Positions 1 through 8,370 of a stretch of DNA of 64,000 nucleotides are shown here, piece after piece. A program made the position numbers and the translations under genes. A model generated the notes under the pieces. The model worked only from the letters and a program-made list of their open reading frames with translations, searched no databases and was not told where the DNA came from. Positions within the stretch are counted from its first letter, which is position 1. Every line of letters begins with the position of its first letter. Location of the stretch: contig CAMKSE010000016.1 of assembly GCA_946415365.1 (NCBI GenBank), forward strand, positions 1-64,000. Direction: 5' to 3'. The stretch comes from an uncultured Prevotellaceae bacterium. GTDB taxonomy: Bacteria > Bacteroidota > Bacteroidia > Bacteroidales > Bacteroidaceae.

Positions 1-2
1 CC

Positions 3-953
3 ACGCCTCGTCAGAAGGCATTGGCTGAGGAAGGTTCACTTATCCCCTTCACAGACGTTGTAGCAGACTGGAACCTGACGAGCTTCGTCTTCAAGCACAT
101 GCTCTCACTCTATGCCGTCGGCGACAGTGGGGAGTGGTGCGACCAGCCGCTCTTTCCTGAGGTATTCCGTCAGGCAGGCTATCACGTGACGTTCATCACC
201 AACCAATTCTTGCCCCAGGCCAAAGAAGCCGTCTACGATTTCAGTGGCGGATTCTTCCTGAACCACCCTGAGGTGAGCAGCCGACTCTTTGATAGACGCA
301 ACACCAAGCTTTACCGTTACGACGGTGACTTGGTGAATTCCCTAAATACCCTACCTCCCCTAAACGCCCTAACTTCCCCTTCCGGCTCCTTGACTATCTT
401 CCATCTGATGGGTTCTCACGTCGACTATCGTTCCCGTTTCCCGCAGAAGACCTTCCGCCATTTCAAGCCACAGATATACAACCGTCCTGACCTGACGGAC
501 AAGCAGCGCCAGACACTGGCCGATTACGACAACTCGCTGCTCTATAACGATTCCGTCGTGAAGGCCATCACCAATCTCTTTGTCGATAAGGATGCGTTGG
601 TAATCTATATGCCTGACCACGGAGAGGAAATCTTCGATGACAAACCCTACGTGAGCGGCCGTCGGCACAATGCCGATATCGACTATCGCCTGGCACGCAA
701 CGAGATGGAGATACCCTTCTGGGTATGGGGCTCGCCGCTGTATATTGAGAACCATCCCTATGGATGGCTTGCGCTACAGGCAGCCAAGGACCGTCCGATG
801 ATGACTGACGCGCTGCCCCATCTGCTACTTTACTTGGGTGGCATCGCCACACCACTCTATCGTTCGGAACTGAATGTCATCAGTCCCGACTACAATACGC
901 ATCGCCCCCGTATCCTCAAAGGCGTGACAGACTATAACCAACTGAAGAAATGA
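3..953 (+). CDS. Phosphoethanolamine transferase / sulfatase-fold enzyme, C-terminal part (5' truncated by window)
   Basis: The frame is already open at the window edge. The first in-frame start-like codon is a TTG at 21, but the preceding codons read TPRQKA, a normal lead-in for this family, so the true start lies upstream. The visible part is the soluble alkaline-phosphatase-superfamily domain, with HLMGSHVDY and MPDHGEEIFD (metal ligands) followed by RHNAD. In this family (EptA and relatives) the enzyme sits in the inner membrane and moves phosphoethanolamine from phosphatidylethanolamine to lipid A or another glycan. The N-terminal membrane helices are outside the window. The stop overlaps the next start as ATGA, so the two genes are translationally coupled. 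A nonamer repeat lies inside the frame at 340-380. The donor and acceptor are inferred. Confidence 0.75.
   Translation, partial: TPRQKALAEEGSLIPFTDVVADWNLTSFVFKHMLSLYAVGDSGEWCDQPLFPEVFRQAGYHVTFITNQFLPQAKEAVYDFSGGFFLNHPEVSSRLFDRRNTKLYRYDGDLVNSLNTLPPLNALTSPSGSLTIFHLMGSHVDYRSRFPQKTFRHFKPQIYNRPDLTDKQRQTLADYDNSLLYNDSVVKAITNLFVDKDALVIYMPDHGEEIFDDKPYVSGRRHNADIDYRLARNEMEIPFWVWGSPLYIENHPYGWLALQAAKDRPMMTDALPHLLLYLGGIATPLYRSELNVISPDYNTHRPRILKGVTDYNQLKK
340..380 (+). repeat. In-frame nonamer repeat (CCCTAANNN family)
   Basis: CCCTA begins at 340, 349, 358 and 367, followed by CCCCT at 376, giving an exact 9-nt period. It is read as three-codon units (Ser/Pro-Leu-Asn/Thr) inside the transferase gene. A second copy of the family is in the next gene at about 1665-1710. 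Confidence 0.7.
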
Positions 954-2035
954 AAGAGCTGTTGACACGGTCGGAGTGTACGGCGATGAAAGGCATCGCC
1001 ATTCTCGGCATCATGCTCCACAATTATTGCCACTGGCTGAAGGATATCGTGCGCGAGAACGAATTCACCTGGCGGCAACTGCGTTGTGACAGGCTTTTGG
1101 AAGTGCTCCAGCAGCCTGACGAGTTGTTACCCATGCACCTCTTCTCCTTTTTTGGTCACTACGGGGTGACCGTCTTCCTGTTCCTCAGCGGCTTCGGACT
1201 GGTGATGAAATATGAGCGCAGCCCTCTGCCCGAGGTAGGCATCTGGCGCTTCCTGCGCTATAACTACCTGAAACTGTTCCGTATCCTCGTCGTAGGATTC
1301 GTGCTCTTTGTGATGCTCGACGCCATCACCCCTGCGATGCACCGTTATAAGGCCAGCGAGGTGGTAGCCATACTGGGCATGTATGCCAACTTCCTGGAGC
1401 ATCCGGCACAGGTGATATGGCCTGGACCCTATTGGTATTTCAGCGTCACCTTGCAACTCTATCTGCTCTACCGGCTGGTGTTCTACCGTTGGCGCCATTG
1501 GAGTGTCGTCGTGGCGCTGATGGTGGGTTGCTGGATCTGGCAGCTGTGCTATTGCGACGATATGGTGACGCTCGAGCGCCTGCGTTATAACCTTGTGGGT
1601 GGCATCCTGCCCTTCGGCATGGGTGTTCTTATGGCGCGCTTTCAACCATTACTCCAGCCTCCCTTCTCCTCATCCCTAACATCCCTACTCTCCCTAAAGC
1701 CCCTACTCCTGACTACCGTCTCCTTAATGATTGTCTTCGGCTTCATGTTCAGCCTCACGAGCTTCGGTACATGGCTCTGGGTACCTGTCCTGGCTGTCGT
1801 AGGAACGATTGCCTTGGTGAAACTGATTCCGCAGTGGCTGATGCCTTATGCCGTGTGGCTGGGCAGTATCTCTGCCGCCATCTTCGTGATGCATCCGCTG
1901 GTAAGAAAGATTTTCATACGACCCTATCTCCAGTATGACCAATATGCCGGGCTGCTCCTCTTCTTCGTGGCGACACTCCTCGTCTCGTGGCTTGTGAAAA
2001 AGATCATCAATAAGTTACCAAAACCAACACTGTAA
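950..2035 (+). CDS. Acyltransferase family 3 (OafA/YrhL-type) membrane protein
   Basis: This 361-aa protein is very hydrophobic, with about ten predicted membrane segments. The N-terminal stretch CTAMKGIAILGIMLHNYCHW carries the first-helix histidine typical of acyltransferase-3 proteins, which O-acetylate or O-acylate surface glycans using an acyl donor from the cytoplasm. A conserved-looking FLSGFGLVMKYER segment follows the second helix. The start ATG at 950 overlaps the stop of the transferase gene, which suggests a shared envelope-modification operon. An in-frame nonamer repeat near 1665-1710 encodes a Ser/Leu-rich loop. The stop codon TAA at 2033 is the first triplet of a heptamer repeat. 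The acceptor glycan is unknown. Confidence 0.85.
   Translation: MKELLTRSECTAMKGIAILGIMLHNYCHWLKDIVRENEFTWRQLRCDRLLEVLQQPDELLPMHLFSFFGHYGVTVFLFLSGFGLVMKYERSPLPEVGIWRFLRYNYLKLFRILVVGFVLFVMLDAITPAMHRYKASEVVAILGMYANFLEHPAQVIWPGPYWYFSVTLQLYLLYRLVFYRWRHWSVVVALMVGCWIWQLCYCDDMVTLERLRYNLVGGILPFGMGVLMARFQPLLQPPFSSSLTSLLSLKPLLLTTVSLMIVFGFMFSLTSFGTWLWVPVLAVVGTIALVKLIPQWLMPYAVWLGSISAAIFVMHPLVRKIFIRPYLQYDQYAGLLLFFVATLLVSWLVKKIINKLPKPTL
1665..1710 (+). repeat. In-frame nonamer repeat (CCCTAANNN family)
   Basis: CCCTA starts at 1674, 1683, 1692 and 1701, a 9-nt period, with a degenerate unit before it. It encodes a Ser/Leu/Pro-rich stretch of the acyltransferase. It is the same family as the repeat at 340-380. 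Confidence 0.65.
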
Positions 2036-2058
2036 ACCGTAAACTGTAAACTGTAAAC
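2033..2058 (+). repeat. Heptamer repeat TAAACYG between two genes
   Basis: TAAACCG, TAAACTG, TAAACTG and TAAAC run in tandem from 2033 to 2058. The first TAA is the stop codon of the acyltransferase, and the repeat ends one base before the ATG of the HAD gene, so it fills the whole intergenic gap. Confidence 0.85.
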
Positions 2059-2059
2059 A

Positions 2060-2632
2060 ATGAAAATATTTGCTTTTGATTTCGACGGTACGCTAACCAC
2101 TCGTGATACGCTACTCGAGTTTATCCGTTACGCTTGTGGCACGCCAAGGTTCCTATTGGGTTTCCTACTCTATTCACCCCTGTTGGTGTTGATGAAGCTG
2201 AAACTCTACTCTAATGGAAAGGCGAAGCAAAAAGTGTTTGCTCATTTCTTCAAGGGGATGGCCATCGATGAGTTCGACACGCATTGTCAAGACTTCGCCA
2301 ATACCCATCGTCACCTGCTGAGGCCTGAAGTCGTCAGTGTGTTGGAACAGGCCTTATCTGAAGGGGCTGAAGTGCTTGTCGTCAGTGCGAGCATCGACAA
2401 CTGGGTACAGCCTTTTTTCCCAAAGGTAAAAGTTCTGGGCACGCAGATAGAGATCATCGACGGACACCTGACTGGTCGCTTCCTCACTCCCAACTGCTTC
2501 GGCCAGGAAAAAGAGCGTCGAATCCTAGCCCTTTATCCTGACCGTTCTGAGTATCACCTTACCGCCTTTGGCGACAGTCGGGGTGACCGTGAGATGCTCG
2601 CCTTTGCAGACGAAGCCCATTTAATCAAGTAA
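2060..2632 (+). CDS. HAD-IB family phosphatase
   Basis: This 190-aa protein opens with the HAD motif I DFDGTLT (residues 7-13; nucleophile Asp7, acid/base Asp9). It continues with a helical cap region rich in Leu/Phe, motif II in VLVVSASIDNW (about residues 113-123), and motif IV in TAFGDSRGDREML near the C-terminus. This is the HAD-IB layout (phosphoserine phosphatase and CicA relatives). The hydrophobic cap stretch FLLGFLLYSPLLVLMK may be membrane-associated. The substrate is unknown, and a role in lipid or envelope phosphate metabolism is only suggested by the neighbours. The gene is separated from the acyltransferase only by a heptamer repeat. Confidence 0.85.
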   Translation: MKIFAFDFDGTLTTRDTLLEFIRYACGTPRFLLGFLLYSPLLVLMKLKLYSNGKAKQKVFAHFFKGMAIDEFDTHCQDFANTHRHLLRPEVVSVLEQALSEGAEVLVVSASIDNWVQPFFPKVKVLGTQIEIIDGHLTGRFLTPNCFGQEKERRILALYPDRSEYHLTAFGDSRGDREMLAFADEAHLIK

Positions 2633-2635
2633 AAA

Positions 2636-2656
2636 CCAGCCCGAAGGCTGGCTTTT
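2636..2656. terminator. Hairpin terminator between convergent genes
   Basis: CCAGCC-CGAA-GGCTGG (2636-2651) forms a six-bp stem with a tetraloop. It has a T-run to its right and an A-run to its left, so it can serve both the HAD gene and the convergent GMP-synthetase gene. Confidence 0.8.
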
Positions 2657-2660
2657 ATTC

Positions 2661-3644
2661 TTATTCCCACTCTATTGTTCCTGTGGGTTTCGGAGTCAGA
2701 TCGTACAGCACTCGGTTCACTCCGGGCACCTCGGTGATGATGCGCTGCGTGATATGATGGAGCAGCGTGTATGGGATCTCCTCGATGGTGGCTGTCATGG
2801 CGTCGCGCGTGTTCACGGCACGGATGATGACGGGCCAGTCCCAACTGCGCTTGTTGTCCTTCACACCCGTTGACTTGTAATCGGGCACGATGGTGAAGTA
2901 CTGCCATACCTTGCCTTCCAAGCCGTTCTTGGCAAACTCCTCACGCAGAATGGCATCGCTCTCACGCAGGGCCTCCAGACGGTCGCGCGTGATGGCGCCA
3001 GTGCAGCGCACACCTAGACCTGGACCAGGGAAGGGCTGACGATACACCATGTTGTCGGGCAGACCAAGCTCCTTACCTACCACACGTACCTCGTCCTTAA
3101 ACAACAGCTTGATGGGCTCCACGAGCTCAAACTGCATATCCTCGGGCAGACCACCCACATTGTGGTGAGACTTCACAGGACCCGACTCCACGATGTCAGG
3201 ATAGATGGTGCCCTGAGCCAGGAAACTGATTCCCTCCAATTTGCGGGCCTCTTCCTCAAACACACGGATAAACTCTGCGCCGATAATCTTGCGCTTCTGC
3301 TCAGGATCAGCCACACCAGCCAGCTTATCGAGGAAGCGGTCTGTGGCATCCACATAAACCAGATTGGCGTTCAGCTCGTCACGGAACACCTTGATCACCT
3401 GCTCAGGCTCACCCTTGCGCAGCAGTCCGTGATTCACATGAACACTCACCAGCTGCTTGCCAACTGCCTTGATCAGCAGGGCAGCCACCACCGATGAATC
3501 CACACCACCAGAGAGTGCCAGCAGCACCTTCTTGTCACCAATCTGAGCACGCAGCTCCTTGATTTGCTCGTCAATGTACTTCTTTGCCAAAGCGGGAGTC
3601 GTGATGCGCTCCATATCAGCCGGCCGAACGTTTCCTGTAGCCAT
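2661..3644 (-). CDS. Stand-alone GMP synthetase ATP-pyrophosphatase (GuaA C-terminal part, no glutaminase domain)
   Basis: This protein of about 327 aa matches the second half of GuaA. It has the PP-loop LSGGVDSS near residue 50, then an ATP-pyrophosphatase domain, then the GMPS dimerisation domain with RQPFPGPGLGVRC and the terminal KPTGTIEWE. The N-terminal glutamine amidotransferase domain, with its Cys-His-Glu triad, is absent. In archaea the two activities are separate proteins, but most bacteria have one fused enzyme of about 510 aa. The protein could use free ammonia or a separate glutaminase to aminate XMP to GMP. The start at 3644 (MATGNV) is chosen over the ATG at 3686 because the -7 box at 3684-3691 overlaps that earlier codon. 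Confidence 0.8.
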   Translation of the reverse strand: MATGNVRPADMERITTPALAKKYIDEQIKELRAQIGDKKVLLALSGGVDSSVVAALLIKAVGKQLVSVHVNHGLLRKGEPEQVIKVFRDELNANLVYVDATDRFLDKLAGVADPEQKRKIIGAEFIRVFEEEARKLEGISFLAQGTIYPDIVESGPVKSHHNVGGLPEDMQFELVEPIKLLFKDEVRVVGKELGLPDNMVYRQPFPGPGLGVRCTGAITRDRLEALRESDAILREEFAKNGLEGKVWQYFTIVPDYKSTGVKDNKRSWDWPVIIRAVNTRDAMTATIEEIPYTLLHHITQRIITEVPGVNRVLYDLTPKPTGTIEWE

Positions 3645-3683
3645 AATTTCTTTTTTAGTGATTATTATTGTTGATTTGGGTTG

Positions 3684-3691
3684 CAAAGATA
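3684..3691 (-). promoter_or_regulatory. Promoter -7 box for the GMP synthetase gene
   Basis: TATCTTTG on the minus strand fits TAnnTTTG and puts the transcript start just upstream of the ATG at 3644. A second candidate, TAATTTTG, is at 3745-3752. Confidence 0.6.
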
Positions 3692-3754
3692 CTCAAAATT
3701 ATTCAATTTCCCGTGGGATTTCCAACTTTTTTCTGATATAATTGCAAAATTACA

Positions 3755-3782
3755 CGAGGGGCCGGCTGTTTCCGACCCCTCG
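3755..3782 (-). terminator. Hairpin after the DUF3987-type gene
   Basis: CGAGGGG (3755-3761) pairs with CCCCTCG (3776-3782). It is GC-rich and lies 16 nt past the stop of the minus-strand gene at 3798. The U-tract is weak (TGTAATTTT). Confidence 0.6.
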
Positions 3783-3797
3783 CTCTACGATTAACCT

Positions 3798-6134
3798 CTA
3801 TGCCACAATCTTTCTCCAGTGCAGGGTCTTGTCGTTACCAAGTTCCTCTGCGGGTACCTCCTCTATCAGATGGGCAGCACTCCAGCGGCTGGTGATGCAG
3901 CGATAAGACGACTCTGCATAGTTGGGACCTTTGGCGATTCTCAGATCTTCCATCGTAAACACCTTCGGCAGACGGTCAAAGACAGCCTTATTGCCGATGT
4001 TTTTGCCGTTGGGGGCACTCTTGGCCTGCTGACTCTCCATCATCTGACTGAGCAGATTCATCTGGTTTTCGAGCACGTAGTCGGCCATCATCAGAAAGAA
4101 GTCTATGCAGGCCTTCGACTCCTTCTCCTTGCCTGACAGCAGATGGAAGACCACAGCACATCGGAAGGCAATGACAGCAGAACGCTTACGAAGCTCGTCC
4201 ATCGACTCATCGACGGCCTTCATGGCTATCAGTCGCTTCTCTTCCAGCCAAAAGTCAGCCGCCTTGCGAAGACGGGGAGTATCAACGTATCCGCTGATAG
4301 ACCGTAGAAGCTCTGTAGCTTGATGCACCGATTCCACTTGCTCACCCGTCATGGGCTTATACTTGGGAATCGACATAAATCGGGTGTCAGGCATCTCCGA
4401 CATCAGAATGCGACCTGCAAGTCCGTTCTCCACGTTCTCCTGATTGAAGCACTTGTTGAAGGCGCCATAGGTGCCGAAGATAGTCCAGTTGTATGCCACG
4501 TTGACCTCACCTGACTCTGCCTGATCCGAGTTGTAGTCCTGACCCCATTCTGCACGATCGAAAGAGTAACGGTAGACGTCGTACTTGGCCGACCAGTTGC
4601 CTGCGCCATTGGTCTTCAGCAGCGTGTCGAGTTCTTCTCCGAAGGAGTAGAGAGCATGACCCTGTGCGTTCTTCAGGCGTTTCAGGAGTGTGGTACACGA
4701 GATGGTGATGGGCACCTTGCGGATGGGCAGTTTCGGAACTTCCTGGGCACGCTCGTTGGCCTTGCGCAGCTTGTTCTTCTCCTTGACGGCATCCTCCTGC
4801 GCACGAGCCTCTCTCGACTCCTGCCTCAGGGGTTCCATCCAAGCCTCGACACCCTCCTTGCAACACGACTTACCACCAGCCTGACGACCAATCACCATAC
4901 CCATCAGTCCGAGGTGCTGACGTTTGTTGTCTGCGTATTCCACCTCTACTTGGTCTGCATAGGCAGCTGCGATGGGCAAGATGGAGCAGAGCACATTCAT
5001 CTGCATGCTCTCAGGTGCGACGATGACAGGCTCACGCAGTCCGGGAGGCAGTTGTCTGACATTGAGCCTGCGCTTCTTAGGCAACTCAACCGTTGACGCC
5101 TGTTCCGTGTCGTCAGCCTCATCGGCTACTTCCTCATTGAACGCTTCGGCGTGAATATCGCGCAACCGTTTGCTCATGGGCTTGTTCATCTCAGTGTAGT
5201 TCTGATAGAAGTCCTGAATCAACTGCTGACAGTCCTTCTCCTCAGCATACTCGGGCATACGGACTCTTACCACGGCCACCATCTGCTCCTTCGACATCAG
5301 GCGACAGGCACCTACAGAGAAGATGCTGACAAGCGAGTTGTGCCTGACACCCTCCACCTGCAGAGCACGCTCCGTCAGTCCTGCCTCCTCCATACAGAGG
5401 TCAAAGGCACGCAGACAACTGGGGTTGACCTCCACCTTATTGATAATAGGGAAGAGCTCTGTCTGAGTGGCCGACGTGGGCGCATTTTTACGCTCAGTGG
5501 CTGTTGACTGGCTTTTTGGCTTTCGTCCGTCAATGGTAAGACCACGCTTCTGATAGGCCTCACGGCGAAGCTTGAGCTCATCATCGGGCAACACCTCATA
5601 CCAATGCTCCGACGTGTAGATGATCTGAGAGACATCAGTTATCAGGATGAAGCGCTCTGGTGAGATACAGCTGCCGTCATAAGCCACACCAAGAGCCTCA
5701 CAATACGACTGCTGGGCCTCCTCGATGGTCATGCCCAGGGGCATGCGGATGTCGATGTGCAGCTTCTTACGGGCAGAGTACTCCATGTGGAGCAGCATGT
5801 CCTTCCACTGGCCCTCTTGCTCATTGAGCTGACGGGCTTTTGCGATGGCCTGCTCGACGATGCTGGCATCGTCGATGTCAACGCAGGTCTGAAAGAGGAA
5901 CGATTCAGGATCCATGTCGGCCTGGGCACGATGGTTGTTCTTGAATCGGTAGTAATGTGAACAGCGTATGGGCAGTTCGTCTTTCAACGACTCCGCACCG
6001 TTACGGATGCTGCTCACCATCTCCGCAAGCCAGGGCTCACGGATCAATGTGTTGTACACTCTGAGGTCACTTTCGAAAGCCTGACCTCTGTTGGGCTTTT
6101 TTGCGCAATTAAGCGCGATCAATTTTTTACTCAT
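3798..6134 (-). CDS. DUF3987-type P-loop protein (primase/helicase-like, mobile-element associated)
   Basis: This 778-aa protein has a P-loop GRQAGGKS (Lys422) in the middle. It is followed by a region with FGEELDTLL and DYNSDQ that resembles the DUF3987 ATPase core, and by a C-terminal part with winged-helix-like features. The N-terminal 200 residues have the look of the regulator and PriCT-like parts that precede DUF3987 in Bacteroidales elements. Such proteins are common in Bacteroidota integrated elements and are thought to act in replication or mobilisation, but their activity is not established. A -7 box at 6198-6205 gives it its own transcript. A phased TTGACA array lies just upstream, at 6254-6300. 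A related but distinct protein is encoded at 39769-42339. Confidence 0.65.
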   Translation of the reverse strand: MSKKLIALNCAKKPNRGQAFESDLRVYNTLIREPWLAEMVSSIRNGAESLKDELPIRCSHYYRFKNNHRAQADMDPESFLFQTCVDIDDASIVEQAIAKARQLNEQEGQWKDMLLHMEYSARKKLHIDIRMPLGMTIEEAQQSYCEALGVAYDGSCISPERFILITDVSQIIYTSEHWYEVLPDDELKLRREAYQKRGLTIDGRKPKSQSTATERKNAPTSATQTELFPIINKVEVNPSCLRAFDLCMEEAGLTERALQVEGVRHNSLVSIFSVGACRLMSKEQMVAVVRVRMPEYAEEKDCQQLIQDFYQNYTEMNKPMSKRLRDIHAEAFNEEVADEADDTEQASTVELPKKRRLNVRQLPPGLREPVIVAPESMQMNVLCSILPIAAAYADQVEVEYADNKRQHLGLMGMVIGRQAGGKSCCKEGVEAWMEPLRQESREARAQEDAVKEKNKLRKANERAQEVPKLPIRKVPITISCTTLLKRLKNAQGHALYSFGEELDTLLKTNGAGNWSAKYDVYRYSFDRAEWGQDYNSDQAESGEVNVAYNWTIFGTYGAFNKCFNQENVENGLAGRILMSEMPDTRFMSIPKYKPMTGEQVESVHQATELLRSISGYVDTPRLRKAADFWLEEKRLIAMKAVDESMDELRKRSAVIAFRCAVVFHLLSGKEKESKACIDFFLMMADYVLENQMNLLSQMMESQQAKSAPNGKNIGNKAVFDRLPKVFTMEDLRIAKGPNYAESSYRCITSRWSAAHLIEEVPAEELGNDKTLHWRKIVA

Positions 6135-6197
6135 GGGCTATTAATGCTCGGCGGTTCTACTTAGTGCGGCGCCTGCACGTTTTACGATATCGTGGTG

Positions 6198-6205
6198 CAA
6201 ATTTA
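6198..6205 (-). promoter_or_regulatory. Promoter -7 box for the DUF3987-type gene
   Basis: TAAATTTG on the minus strand lies about 65 nt before the ATG at 6134. Confidence 0.55.
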
Positions 6206-6253
6206 CTAAGAAAAAACGGCGAATGCAAGTGTTTTTCTGGTGTTTTCCCCCAA

Positions 6254-6300
6254 TGTCAAGCGGTTGTCAAATGGATGTCAAAATGTCAAATAGATGTCAA
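6254..6300 (-). repeat. Phased array of five TTGACA sites
   Basis: TGTCAA on the plus strand (TTGACA on the minus) starts at 6254, 6265, 6276, 6284 and 6295, giving spacings of 11, 11, 8 and 11. The array sits between the promoter of the DUF3987 gene and the stop of the gene at 6297. It looks like an iteron or operator array. Confidence 0.7.
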
Positions 6301-6917
6301 TTTTTTGGCGAAAGGAGCGGCATAAAGAGCCTGAGAATCTCGTCGCAGATGGCTCTATCAGCCTGCTTTATATCGAACGTATATTTCCTCACGATATTAT
6401 AGTCGCCATGAGTCACACGGCGGATGGAATTAGGTTTCACCTTATTGCCCAGAATATGCTCTATCAGCGACCCGAAGACGGCCTTGGTCGTGTTTTCGTC
6501 GATAATGCCACAATTAACCATCACACGCATCACGTGCGGCCAAGTCCACGTTGTCTGCCTCACATCCTCAGGGCGCTGGGCCCGACGACTCTCTTCAAGA
6601 GGGATGGTCATACGGCGATGGATCTCGTGGATGATCTTTACCAGCAGGTCGGCCGACTCGGCATTCGTGCGGAAGCGGCCTAAGACACAGCCAGGCATCA
6701 CAATATGCTCGTGCATACTCACCTCTATGGCCTTGGGCTTCAGCGAGGGAAAGTGGTCATCGATCTCACGCAGCGTTTCGTAGCCCTCCAGCTCGTAATG
6801 GTTCTCTTTGAACCAGTCGGCTATCAGGTTGCGATAGGGCTTGGCTGCATCGGCACATGTCTGGGCCTTCGCACGCTCTACGACAAATCCTACGGGTATC
6901 TCCTTGACGTTGGGCAT
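6297..6917 (-). CDS. Uncharacterised protein, DUF3987-unit partner
   Basis: I do not recognise this 206-aa protein. It is soluble, has no signal peptide or membrane segment, and has a mixed helical composition with a tryptophan-containing stretch TTWTWPHVMRVMVNCGIID in the middle. It lies between two other minus-strand genes. It starts 3 nt after the stop of the upstream gene (6921-7583), so the two are co-transcribed from the promoter near 7631-7662. Its last codons reach the TTGACA array. A structural or regulatory partner of the primase-like protein is a guess from position only. Confidence 0.6.
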   Translation of the reverse strand: MPNVKEIPVGFVVERAKAQTCADAAKPYRNLIADWFKENHYELEGYETLREIDDHFPSLKPKAIEVSMHEHIVMPGCVLGRFRTNAESADLLVKIIHEIHRRMTIPLEESRRAQRPEDVRQTTWTWPHVMRVMVNCGIIDENTTKAVFGSLIEHILGNKVKPNSIRRVTHGDYNIVRKYTFDIKQADRAICDEILRLFMPLLSPKN

Positions 6918-6920
6918 ATA

Positions 6921-7583
6921 CTATCGGCGGGGGTTATACATGTCGCAAAAACGAGTATCAATCTTTTCGGAGTTCAGCCGGTTCACGATATCCGCATAAT
7001 CGAGTTGGAGCGTCGTGAAAACCAGTTTGCAATACAGTTCCTCCGTATCCACGATGTTAATATAGTCCATAAGCTGAGAATCCAGCTGACCATACAGGTC
7101 TTCCTTGTCGTCACGGTTATAATAGACCTCGAAATAGAAATCCGAGGTATCCGTCGAAACGCAGCGGGCCTCTTCCCTGAAATCGTGGAACTCCAGTTCG
7201 ATGGTATATTCGCGGATAGTCTCCTTGTTGCTGGCCCAGACGGGCAGCTGCAGGTCGCTGCCGTTCTCGCGAAGCTGATGGTACAGTTCCCAAGCCGTAG
7301 TCGGTACTTCCTCATGCATGCCCCGCTTGACGAATTTGGAAAAATACTGGGGGCTGATCTTCTGTCCCTTGCGGCAGACCACGGGTGTCGAAATACACTC
7401 CGTACCGTCGGCCATCCAGCCGTCGGCAGAATTAGCACCACCAGACAAGATGGGATAACTGAGGACAACATCGGGCCGCTCGTCGTCAACCACGAACATC
7501 GAGCCTATCTGCTGAGCAATCGAACCGCTGCAGTACAGCAACTTGTCGCAGTCGGGCAGATTCATGATCTTCACATGCTTCAT
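6921..7583 (-). CDS. Uncharacterised protein, first gene of the DUF3987 unit
   Basis: This is a 220-aa soluble acidic protein with no family I recognise. The middle (GWMADGTECISTPVVCRKGQ) and the C-terminal acidic stretch (FYFEVYYNRDDKEDLY) are its most distinctive parts. The frame extends upstream to 7685, but MKHVKIM at 7583 is the better start because the promoter (TTG, 20 nt, TAACTTTG at 7631-7662) falls inside the longer frame. Using 7583 leaves a leader of about 45 nt. It precedes the 206-aa gene with a 3-nt gap. A stem-rich region (7661-7803) lies directly upstream of the promoter. Confidence 0.6.
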   Translation of the reverse strand: MKHVKIMNLPDCDKLLYCSGSIAQQIGSMFVVDDERPDVVLSYPILSGGANSADGWMADGTECISTPVVCRKGQKISPQYFSKFVKRGMHEEVPTTAWELYHQLRENGSDLQLPVWASNKETIREYTIELEFHDFREEARCVSTDTSDFYFEVYYNRDDKEDLYGQLDSQLMDYINIVDTEELYCKLVFTTLQLDYADIVNRLNSEKIDTRFCDMYNPRR

Positions 7584-7630
7584 ATACCTTAATATATTAA
7601 TAGGTGGATACACACTGTTTTTTTCTGCCT

Positions 7631-7662
7631 GCAAAGTTACGGATAAATTTCGAAACAACCAA
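7631..7662 (-). promoter_or_regulatory. Promoter of the DUF3987 unit
   Basis: On the minus strand TTG (7662-7660), 20 nt, then TAACTTTG (7639-7632) is a good Bacteroidota promoter. It decides the start at 7583. Confidence 0.7.
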
Positions 7663-7803
7663 AATGTTGCGTTGCATTGTTGCAATAAGGTGTATAATAC
7701 ATATTAGATCAATAATCTATTTATCATAATATTCCAAGAACTATCCAGTAGGTATTTTCTACGCATACTGGATAGACCTTATTGCAACTGCAACATGCAA
7801 CAA
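7661..7803. repeat. Nested inverted repeats with GTTGC/GCAAC clusters
   Basis: GTTGCAATAAGGT at 7679-7691 is perfectly inverted at 7776-7788. CTATCCAGTA at 7741-7750 is perfectly inverted at 7766-7775, and the two right-hand arms are contiguous. GTTGC occurs at 7666, 7671 and 7679, and GCAAC at 7784, 7790 and 7797, mirrored across the region. Confidence 0.75.
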
Positions 7804-8338
7804 ACCGCCCTCAAAATACCATTTAATCCAGCCTTTCTAATGTTTGGTGTTTATGAATATTCTTTACACTTCTACTGGCAAACATCCTCGTTTTAATCGT
7901 GCAGTATCCTTTCTCTTACTTCCCAGTAAGGAAACTCCTACTCCCAAGCCTGCAAACTCCCACTTTCAAGCCTGCAAACTCAGCGCAATCTAATCTCCTG
8001 ATTTCCAATTAATTACTCAAATACACATTAATAATGAATAATCTTTACATTTTTATTCTTGCAAAACTTCCCCCGAGCAACCTTACCTCCATACTTTACC
8101 CCCGTTCAAATGCCTTCTTTCGTTCGTTCTAATGCCTGTTTTCTCTCATACTAAGCATCCTTTTCTATAGTAAACCCCTATCAGAACGACTGATAACAGG
8201 CATTTCTATCAACATAAATAGGCATCCCCAACATAATTTTGAAGACTTCCTCGAATCCGCAGCAACCATAATAATAGTTTTTTTATATCAAAGGATGAAA
8301 TTTAGTAGTATTTCCATGTAAAAATGAAGGATAGTTTG
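7804..8338. other. AT-rich gene-free stretch
   Basis: I found no credible coding frame. A direct repeat of AAGCCTGCAAACTC occurs near 7950 and 7970. Nothing else stands out before the promoter at 8339. Confidence 0.6.
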
Positions 8339-8346
8339 TATATTTG
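8339..8346 (+). promoter_or_regulatory. Promoter -7 box for the outer-membrane protein gene
   Basis: TATATTTG at 8339-8346 lies 24 nt before the ATG at 8371. No clear TTG box is seen upstream. Confidence 0.55.
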
Positions 8347-8370
8347 CGGTCGAAAACAAACAAAATGTAA

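Noticed and set aside
340..380. Telomere-like CCCTAA repeat
   Set aside because: The unit is 9 nt and in frame inside a gene; it is a coding repeat, not a chromosome end.
369..755. Antisense frames over the transferase and other long genes
   Set aside because: They have no domain and mirror the codon pattern of the gene on the other strand.
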